5,620 bases of DNA. Source: Clostridiales bacterium (lineage in GTDB: Bacteria; Bacillota; Clostridia; Christensenellales; Aristaeellaceae). The translations under genes were made by a program, and so were the position numbers. Below, piece after piece: positions 1 through 5,620 of this stretch (the stretch's first letter is position 1; each line of letters begins with the position of its first letter). Under the pieces are notes generated by a model. That model had not been told where the DNA came from and did not search any database. It saw nothing but the letters and a program-made list of their open reading frames with translations. The stretch covers positions 1 to 5,620 of the forward strand of contig SFNY01000090.1 in the NCBI GenBank assembly GCA_004554085.1. Direction: 5' to 3'.

Positions 1-3000
1 GTCCTGCTCGTCCCGCACGACCATCTGCTGCACCTGAATGGTGGAGGTCACGCTGTTGTCGTAGGAGCGCCGGTTGTCGTTGCTGGTGGTGACGATGCTA
101 CCTTCCTTGGCCTCGCCGGTCAGGTAGCGGGCTGCGTTGCGGATGATCCGCGCCTGGGTTTTGCTCTCCTTCAGCACACCCTCGCCGAAGCCGCGCATGG
201 TCATCACGCCGACCTCGTTCTCAAAGACGCGGGAGGGCGAATGGATCTGAAGCTCTGCCTTGGCGGCGTTCACGGCAGCGCGGGCGGCAGAACGCATCGC
301 GGAGATCACCCCGGAGCGCCCGGCGAGAATGCCGTTTTTCAGACCCTGCATGGCGCTCACGCCCACTGGGCGCAGCGTCGAACTGTTCAGCGCAGCGGAC
401 AGTGCAGATACCGCATTGCCCGCGACCGCACCGGCGGCAGTCGCAAAGCTGAATGTTTGCATGCCTTCGCCCACACCGGCGGCGACATATTCGCCGGTCG
501 GCACCATGCGCCTTGCCGGAGAGTTGATCCCGAATGCGGCATTGGCGGCGCTTTCGGTGTTCGCTGCCATCGCCTCCGCAGGGGCGCTCATGTCGGCGCT
601 GCCCATGCCTTCACCGATACCGGCGGCAACCTGCGCACCGGAGGCGGAGAAATCCACGCCATGCACCGCGCCGTCCAAGGTGGATTGCAGATCGGAGGCG
701 AGTGTTTCTGCCGAGGTCACGAAGCCGGAGGCGTTCAGGGTATCCGTCATGCCCGAGATGAAGGCTTCGCCGGTACCGCTGGCATCCATGGCATTGATGA
801 AGTCGATCACCGATTGCAGGTGCGCCATGTCCTCCGCGCTGACCTCCTGTCCGCTGAGGATCGCGGCAACCATCTCTGCGACGTAGGTTTGCAGACCTGC
901 CGTCGTCTCCGGGTCGAACTCCTGATTGATCCGATTGTTGTAGTCGGCAACATTGCTGCCGATCAGCCGCCAGTCCGCCCAGGTGCCCTTGACGTTCTTG
1001 GCATAGCTGGATAGATCCAGCGTCAGCCAGTCCATGCGCTCGAAGACGTCGGAGCCGATCAGGTCGTTGAGCCAGCCCCAGTCGTGCGTGCTGAAGCCGC
1101 CGAAGGCCTGCACCGGAACACTTTTCTCCGCAAGCGGCGCAACAGCGGATTCGATTGCTTCCGGCTTACCCGTCACCTCGGGGGTGATCAGCACGTGCAG
1201 CGTACCATCCTCGTCCAACACAGCGATCTTGTCGGCGGTCAGCAGATCCTCAGGAACCGCTGAGGCCGGAATCTCCACGCCATCCTTCCAGAAGCGCGCC
1301 TGGGTGTCGGCCAGCGCCTGAGCAGGATCGTCGTAGACCTCTCCAAGACGGACGATGCCCTGCACCTCAATGGGATTCTGGGCGACAAATTTCCGATAGG
1401 CCACCAGGTCATAGCCGTAGATGCCCACCGAGACGGACAACCTGGGCTTGATCGCGTTGGTATCGTCATACTGCGCGATGTAGGCGGTAAAGTTCTGGAG
1501 CAGCTGGGACTTGTCGCAGCCGGTGGCCTCCGCAAAGGAGGTGACAATGGCCTCCACCTGATCGGGCGACAGCGCGGACATGTCCACGCCTTCCGCTTCC
1601 AGATACCGCACCACCATGGCGGTGATATTGCCCGGGGTGAGAGCTGTGGTCAGCGCCCCGCCTGTGACCTCCTCATAGGCCAGCACGAAGGCGGTGATAC
1701 CCTCCGGGGTCAGACCCGTGGTATCCACGCCATTCTCTTCGAGGTATTCTTTGATATAGGCGGTGATCTCGTCCGGCTTCAATGCGGAGACGTCCGTGCC
1801 GGAAGCCAGCTCCTGATATGCGCTGACCATGGCGGTGACGTTCTCGGGGGTCAGCCCGGACACATCCGCGCCACTGGTCGCCTCCGCATAGGTGCCGACG
1901 TAGGCGATCAGGCCCTCCGGGGTGAGTTCTGCCGTACTGGCTCCTTCCGGGATTTCGGTGTACTTCGCAATGAAGGCGTCCACCTGCGGCTGCACCATGA
2001 TGGTGTTTTGATCTTCCGTGTACTGCGCAATAACCGCGTCCGTTGTGATTGCGCCGGGATTCTGGGCAAATTCGTTCCAGCGCGCCTGCGCGCCGGTCAT
2101 GTCCAGATCGGTGACGATGGTCAGAACCTCCTCCGGCAGGGCTTCGCCGAACATGGCGGTCAGACCGGGGAGTTCAGCACTGCGCCCGTTCAGGAAGGTC
2201 TGAATCGCCGCGATCTGCTCCAGCGCCGTGGAGAAGTCGATCTCCGGGAACAGCGCCTGCACCTCCGCCTCCGTCATACCGCTGTCCAGTAGAGACTGGA
2301 TCTGCATGAGCATGGCGATGTACTCCGTCATTGCGCCCTCGTCCATGGCGGCAGTGAGGGCGTTGATCTCCGCCAGAATCGCAGGCTTTTCGCTTTCAGA
2401 GGCCGCGCTGTACTCCCGCAGCTTCTGGTTCAGCAGATCCACGTCCGAGGCAGCCTTTTGGATGTCCTCCTGTTCCCAGACGGGCGCGACAATTCCCGAC
2501 AGAAGCTTCGCGTATTCCATCGCGGCATTTCGACGATTCTCAACATATTTTGCGTTGAGCGCGTCCATCGCCGCCTGACGCTCGGCGGAGTCCTCGATCA
2601 GCTGGATGAGGGCGTACTCCCTGTCGTACTGCGCATCGATCTCGCTGTTCATGGCGGCAAGACCCTCCGCAGCGGCGACCATGGCGTTTTCATAGACCGT
2701 CACGTCTGCATCGCTCTGGCCACGGGCCTGTGCGCGGGCGACCTCCGCATCCAGCTTCTGTCGGATTTCGTCGAAACCGTCCGCATCCGCCGGGGAGAGG
2801 TGGTACTTGACCTCAATGGCTTCGCGGGTGTCGATGAGCTCCTGCAGGCGAATCTGATCGGCCTCGCTGAAGTACCCGTTCTGGCGCTTCTTCAGCAGCG
2901 CTTCAATCTCCGCATCCAGAGCATCCAGCGTTTCGATGTCGGCGGTCAGCTGATCCGCGACGGAGGTATAGCCCGCATTCTGCGCGTCCATGCGCATCTG

Positions 3001-5620
3001 TTCCAGCTCCGTGCGGGTCGAGGCGGTAAGATTTTTGAAGGAGTCCGTCCATTCCGCGACGATCTCATCCGTTTCCTTCTGCCCATCCGTCCACACGGCA
3101 ATCAGGCTGTTCAGCCATTCCTGCGCATTCTGGCTGTCGCGGGTGAAGTCGGACGCATCCATGCCGAAGAAGGACAGACCCGAACTGTTTCCATAAAAGG
3201 TCTCAGCAGCGGTGCGCTTCCATTCCTCGGCGGTCTCCTGCATGCCCTTGAGCGCTTCGCGGGCCTGCTTCGCGCCGGTGACGTAGTCGGAAATGGCATA
3301 GGTCGCGGTGATCGTCGCCGCAGCCACCGCCAGCCACACGGCGGGTGAACTGCCCAGCACCGTCATAAAGCCCTTGAACCCGCCGCCTGCCTTTCCCACG
3401 GAGGTGGCGAACTTGCCGATTCCCGTCGAAAGTACGCCCACGCCCTTCGTCATCTTGCCGAGCAGCAGAAGCACCGGCCCGGCTGCGGCGGCGATGGCGG
3501 CATAGCGAATGATCTGCATCCGCTGCGCAGCGTCCAGCTCCATAAAGCCGTCCAGCAGATCGCCCGCGCCCTCGATGAGATTCTGGATCGTAGGATTGAG
3601 GTCGTCACCGATCTGCTGTCCGAAGAGCACGGCCTTGTTCTTGAGGTTGATGAGCTTGCTCTCCGTCGTGGCATAGCGCTTGTTTGCCTCGGTGGTCAGG
3701 GCGGTGTTCTCTGCCCACGCGCGATTGGCGGTCGCCTGCGCACGGCTGAACAGCTCGGTGGCGTTGGTGGCGCGCAGCAGTGTGTCGCGCAGGCGCACCT
3801 CCTTGATGCCGATCTCGTCCAGCACGGCGATGGCGCTTTCGCCCTTCTCATCCATTCTGGAGAGACCCACGATGAACGCCTGGAATGCGGCGGCGGGGTC
3901 GCTGTCGAACAGCGCCTTGAACTGTGAGCCGGTCATGCCGCAGACAGCGCCGAAGTCCTCGAGCGCCTGACCGCCTGTGGCGGACGCGACCTCCATCTTG
4001 ATGAGCGCCTTGGAGAATGCCGAGCCGCCCATCTGAGCTTCGATGCCCACGGAGGACAGGGCTGCGGCGAAGCCAAGCACCTGTGCTTCCGTCAGACCCA
4101 CCTGCTTGCCCGCACCTGCGAGGCGCTGCGCCATCTCCATGATGGGCTTCTCCGTCGTGGCAAAGTTGTTTCCCAGATCGACGATGGTGGAACCGATGTT
4201 CTGGAACAGGCTCTGATCCGTGCCCATGACGTTGGCAAACTTGGCGATGGAGGTCGCGGCCTCGTCCGCGTTCAAGTCCTCGCAGGAATTGCCCAGGTCG
4301 ATCATGACGCGGGTGAAGTCCGTGAGGTACTCGTTGGCGATGCCCAGCTGACCGCCGGTGGCCATAACTCCGTTGATTTCACTGGTGGATGCGGCAATCT
4401 GCGTGGACATCTTCTTGGAGGAAGCTGCCAGAGAAGTAAACTCCGCCTCCGTTGCTTCCACGGTCTTGCGCACACCGGCGAAGGAGGACTCAAAGTCCAG
4501 CGAGGCCTTGACCGCCGCCGTACCCAGCGTGAGGATGGGCGTGGTCAGGACCGTGGTGAGCGCCTTGCCCACCGTGGTCAGCTTTCTGCTGACGGAATCA
4601 CAGCTCCGACCGAAGCTCTCGAGCGTCCTTCCAGCCGCAGTCCATGCGGAGCGTGCAGTAGCCAGCTGGCGGTTCGTGTCCTCGATCTCCGCGCGGGTCG
4701 TTCTGACGGCGGCGTTGGCCCGGTTCAGTGCGGACTCCGCATCAATCACGGCATCGGATGCCTGACGAATCTTCTCCGGATCGTTGGCCTGCTGCGCTGC
4801 CTCAAGCTGCTCCCTCGCACCCTGCAGGGCGTTTTCATACTCTTCGACGGACTTTTCCTGAATCTCCAGCTTTTCCCGCAGGAACGTCAGCTTCGCGGAC
4901 AGCCCAGCAACGCTGGTGTCCATGTCCTTGATGCCCGCCGTGGCCAGTCGGAACTTGCTCTCGGCGAGGTTGATCTCCCTGCCGAAGGTGGCAATGGCGG
5001 CACGGCTGGCCTCGATGGAGCGCCCGGCAGCGTCCCAGTTGGTCTGGGCCAGCCGCAGGGACTGGTTGCAGCGGTTGATCTCGGCTTCCGTCTGCCGCAC
5101 GCCCGCCTGAGCCATGTTGAGGTTCGTGTTGGCCTGGGATACCGCATCCGCAGCGTTCTGGGTCGCCTTCCTGAGCGCCGTGTTCTGCCCGGAGAGCTTC
5201 TTCACCTCTTGCACGGAGGCGCGGTACTCGCCCTTGAGCGCATCCAGATTGGCCTTTGCGGCGATGGTTGCGGAGTTGGATTCGCCCAGCGTTGAGGAAT
5301 AGGTGCGCACCTGCTGCGCCGCCGCAGCGACCTGCTCCTTGAGCGACTGTTGGGCAGCCTTTGCAGTTTCCAGCCGCTGGGCGTAGTCGTTCTGGCGGTT
5401 GTAGCACTCCGTCAGCTTGTTGTTTGCAGCCTCCAGTGCACGCTGGTACTGCCCAACCATGTCCTTCTGCAGGGACAGGCGGCGCTCCAGCGTGGAGAGC
5501 TGGGTGGCAAGGCCGATGGTCGTGCGCTCGAAGCCCTCCACACCGGCAGCAGCCAGCCTGAACTGGGATTCCGCTTCGGCGATCTGCCTGCTGACGGACT
5601 TGATGTTCCGGGTGAAGTTG
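1..5620 (-). CDS. Phage tail tape measure protein, TP901 family (partial, both ends outside window)
   Basis: The frame is open for 1,873 codons with no stop and no visible frameshift. Tape measure proteins fill the tail tube during assembly, set tail length, and are expelled at infection, when they may help DNA cross the host membrane. The layout seen here matches the family: N-terminal coiled coil, conserved core beginning near DFESSFAGVRKTVEAT (375-390), two hydrophobic segments, long helical rod, and a Gly/Ala-rich C-terminus with SPSR-type motifs. The true start is right of the window: position 5619 already reads as helical protein (NFTRNIKSVSRQIAEAES), and no in-window ATG is a better start. 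I infer that few codons are missing there, because such proteins often begin shortly before a segment like this. The stop is left of position 1, probably within a few tens of codons after VVRDEQD. No neighbouring gene is visible, so operon context is unknown. The family call is firm; the host and exact length are not. Confidence 0.95.
160..645 (-). other. C-terminal Gly/Ala region with repeated GxGEG and SPxR motifs (residues 1659-1820)
   Basis: The motif GIGEGM occurs at 1667-1672, GVGEGM at 1715-1720 and GFGEGV at 1810-1815. Two of them follow an SPxR motif: NSPARR at 1699-1704 and HSPSR at 1793-1797. The order SPxR, then 10-15 residues, then a GxGEG helix is a recognised feature of the C-terminal part of many tape measure proteins. 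The sequence between is Ala/Ser/Gly-rich (SAMRSAARAAVNAAKAEL). The pattern places the left edge of the window close to the end of the gene. The exact role of these motifs is unknown; contact with the tail tip or chaperones is possible. Confidence 0.75.
646..1155 (-). other. Trp-rich and helical linker before the C-terminal region (residues 1489-1658)
   Basis: The stretch begins with a short helix and FGGFSTHDWGWLNDL (Trp1514 and Trp1516), followed by MDWLTLDLSSYAKN and GTWADWRLIGSNVADYNN. Five tryptophans fall in roughly 40 residues, far denser than elsewhere in the protein. An acidic helical part follows (AEMVAAILSGQEVSAEDMAHL), then FISGMTDTLNASGF. No family-level function is recognised. 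The Trp cluster could mark a folded domain or a contact with the tail tip. Confidence 0.45.
1156..1449 (-). other. Beta-rich module after the repeat array (residues 1391-1488)
   Basis: The composition changes sharply from helical to strand-like here. KPRLSVSVGIYGYDLVAY opens it, IEVQGIVRLGEVYDDP follows, then FWKDGVEIPASAVP, and IAVLDEDGTLHVLITPEVTG closes it. Alternating Val/Ile/Leu with DG turns (DEDG at 1469-1472) suggests a small beta fold. No known fold or catalytic motif is recognised. It could be a globular insertion in the ruler, perhaps located near the tail tip or acting at the host surface. Function is unknown; the boundaries are estimates. Confidence 0.5.
1366..2112 (-). repeat. 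Two related QNP motifs bracketing the repeat array
   Basis: Residues 1170-1190 (bases 2050-2112) contain G-AQAR-W-NEF-AQNP, and residues 1396-1418 (bases 1366-1434) contain G-YDLVA-Y-RKF-VAQNP. Each has a hydrophobic strand, a glycine, an aromatic residue, F and AQNP, with single-residue gaps between them. They sit immediately before and shortly after the tandem array. The similarity is short and could be chance, but the symmetric placement suggests one ancestral module, split or duplicated around the repeats. Confidence 0.45.
1504..1995 (-). repeat. Seven tandem 23/24-residue protein repeats, consensus L(T/S)P(E/D)xITAxVxxYxEATGxDxSx
   Basis: Seven units run in direct tandem and in frame: residues 1209-1231, 1232-1255, 1256-1279, 1280-1302, 1303-1326, 1327-1349 and 1350-1372, with period 69 or 72 bases. 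Units start with LTPEG, LTPEN, LKPDE, LTPEG, LTPGN and LSPDQ; the first unit is weaker (VQPQVDAFIAKY). Shared positions are Leu1, Pro3, an I/V-T-A core, a hydrophobic pair, an aromatic residue near position 13, Glu near 15, and a G-x-D-x-S turn. Decayed half-units flank the array (ITTDAVIAQY at 1191-1200 and LLQNFTAYIAQY at 1373-1384). Each unit probably forms one helix plus a turn. The DNA copies have diverged, so the expansion is not recent. The array is acidic and proline-punctuated, unlike the smooth coiled coil before it. Confidence 0.93.
2110..3279 (-). other. Central charged helical rod (residues about 781-1170)
   Basis: About 390 residues rich in Glu, Asp, Gln, Ala, Lys and Leu, with few glycines and prolines. 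Heptad-like stretches include ETLDALDAEIEALLKKRQ (ending at 913), IRQKLDAEVARAQARGQ, and DVDLLNQKLREYSAASESEK. A short aromatic patch, FYGNSSGLSFFGM, lies near its start and may be a break in the rod. Near the end, MTEYIAMLMQIQSLLDSG (from 1097) is followed by MTEAEVQALFPEIDF. I recognise this general type from tape measure proteins of Clostridia-like phages but know of no separate function. It is most simply part of the ruler. Confidence 0.65.
3286..3342 (-). other. Hydrophobic segment 2, possible membrane-spanning helix (residues 760-778)
   Basis: AVWLAVAAATITATYAISD is uncharged until its final Asp and is followed by YVTGAKQAREALK, a basic amphipathic helix. Between segments 1 and 2 lies a Gly/Lys-rich linker (GKFATSVGKAGGGFKGF). 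Together the two segments and linker resemble a helical hairpin. The same pairing is often seen in TP901-type tape measure proteins. Whether it spans a membrane cannot be told from sequence alone. Confidence 0.6.
3457..3513 (-). other. Hydrophobic segment 1, possible membrane-spanning helix (residues 703-721)
   Basis: IIRYAAIAAAAGPVLLLLG is a 19-residue run with one charge (Arg705), directly after the core domain and followed by KMTKGVGVL. Hydrophobic segments just after the core are common in tape measure proteins. Established work on several phages links such segments to membrane insertion during genome ejection; that role here is inferred. The AAAGP break suggests a kinked helix or hairpin rather than a clean transmembrane span. 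Confidence 0.6.
3655..4506 (-). other. Tape measure core domain (PhageMin_Tail / TP901 core type, residues about 372-655)
   Basis: This is the segment that identifies the gene. It starts with KASLDFESSFAGVRKTVEAT (371-390) and continues with a Ser/Thr-rich helix followed by INGVMATGGQLGI. Further on come ATSIAKFANVMGT, the helix MAQRLAGAGKQVGLTEAQVL, LSSVGIEAQMGGSAFSKAL, and then FGAVCGMTGSQFKALFDSDP, and it ends near ATTESKLINLKNKAV. This succession (an F-E-x-x-F/M start, a GQLGI-like motif, a GI-x-A-x-MGGSAF motif, and a closing helix before a hydrophobic stretch) is the recognised pattern of the TP901-1 family core. No catalytic residues are expected, since the role is structural. Domain borders are approximate, judged by eye. 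Confidence 0.9.
4585..5619 (-). other. N-terminal coiled-coil region of the tape measure protein (residues 1-345)
   Basis: About 345 residues are almost entirely helical in composition: rich in Ala, Gln, Glu, Lys, Arg and Leu, with almost no proline (the only one is in NDPEKI near 280) and little glycine. Leu and Ile spacing suits coiled coils, for example LSTLERRLSLQKDMVGQY (41-58) and LSAKLTFLREKLEIQEKS (240-257). N-terminal coiled coils of this kind are usual in tape measure proteins of Bacillota phages and probably contribute to the rod inside the tail tube. The region ends at the hydrophobic link VGKALTTVLTTPILTLG (350-366), which leads into the core domain. Much of it arose by internal duplication, described separately. 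Confidence 0.85.
4627..5571 (-). repeat. Internal duplication in the N-terminal coiled coil (A-B-A-B layout)
   Basis: Two segments each occur twice in the protein. Segment A is residues 17-71 (bases 5407-5571) and 220-274 (4798-4962), with about 20 of 55 positions identical, including ESxFRLAxAG. Segment B is residues 156-200 (5020-5154) and 287-331 (4627-4761), with 23 of 45 identical, including L..A...W.AAGR around Trp195 and Trp326. The offsets are 203 residues for A and 131 for B, so the first copy carries about 72 extra residues between A and B. A third, decayed start of A follows at about 335-347 (SFGRSCDSVSRKL). Alignments were made by eye without gaps inside each segment. Confidence 0.8.

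Noticed and set aside
241..1014. Plus-strand open frame of 257 codons
   Set aside because: It lies antisense to the tape measure frame. Its product is rich in Gly, Arg, His and Cys in no recognisable order, as expected from the opposite strand of GC-rich coding DNA.
1156..1449. Embedded peptidoglycan hydrolase or peptidase domain
   Set aside because: I looked for lysozyme-like, NlpC/P60 or M23-type catalytic motifs (paired Cys-His, HxxxD or HxH) here and in the C-terminal third and saw none.
1504..1995. CRISPR-like or regulatory iteron array
   Set aside because: The 69/72-base period keeps the reading frame and the conservation is at protein level. The DNA copies are divergent, without identical repeats or distinct spacers.
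2458..3348. Plus-strand open frame of 296 codons
   Set aside because: Fully antisense to the central rod and hydrophobic segment 2. It has no recognisable domain, and GC-rich codons on the other strand explain the long open frame.
4358..4765. Plus-strand open frame of 135 codons
   Set aside because: Antisense to the start of the core domain and segment B, with Ala/Ser/Val-rich composition and no family pattern.
4835..5407. Minus-strand open frame of 190 codons in another phase
   Set aside because: It overlaps the coiled-coil region in a different frame. The tape measure frame gives coherent heptad-rich protein here, while this one gives Gly/Arg/Cys/His-rich sequence.
1..5620. A defence system, toxin-antitoxin pair or other accessory cargo
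   Set aside because: A single structural-gene frame occupies the whole window, leaving no room for another gene on the coding strand and no supported antisense gene.
1..5620. Frameshift or pseudogene in the tape measure gene
   Set aside because: All 1,873 codons read through in one phase, and family features stay in order from the coiled coil to the C-terminal motifs.

Overview
The window lies inside one very large gene on the minus strand. A single reading frame (codons ending at positions divisible by 3, read from 5619 down to 1) stays open for 1,873 codons with no stop. It enters at the right edge and leaves at the left edge, so both ends of the gene are outside the window. No intergenic DNA, RNA gene, promoter, terminator or second gene is visible. 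Residue numbers below count from the first complete codon at 5619, not from the true start.

The protein is a phage tail tape measure protein of the TP901-1 / PhageMin_Tail type, the ruler and scaffold of a long-tailed (siphovirus- or myovirus-like) phage or prophage. From the N-terminus it has: a long alpha-helical coiled coil built from duplicated segments (residues 1-345); the conserved tape measure core (about 372-655); two hydrophobic segments (703-721 and 760-778); a charged, helical central rod (about 781-1170); a tandem array of seven 23/24-residue repeats (1209-1372) bracketed by two related QNP motifs; a beta-rich module (1391-1488); a Trp-rich helical stretch; and a Gly/Ala-rich C-terminal region with repeated GxGEG(M/V) and (N/H)SP(A/S)R motifs. 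The last visible residues (VVRDEQD) look like the approach to a typical tape measure C-terminus, so probably only a few tens of codons are missing there.

The high GC content, the preference for G or C at the third codon position and the protein's style suggest a phage or prophage of a GC-rich anaerobic Bacillota host such as gut Clostridia. This is an impression from sequence character, not a search result. I found no defence system or other accessory system. The features most worth a second look are the 23/24-residue repeat array and the duplicated N-terminal coiled coil, both of which could change the length of the ruler.
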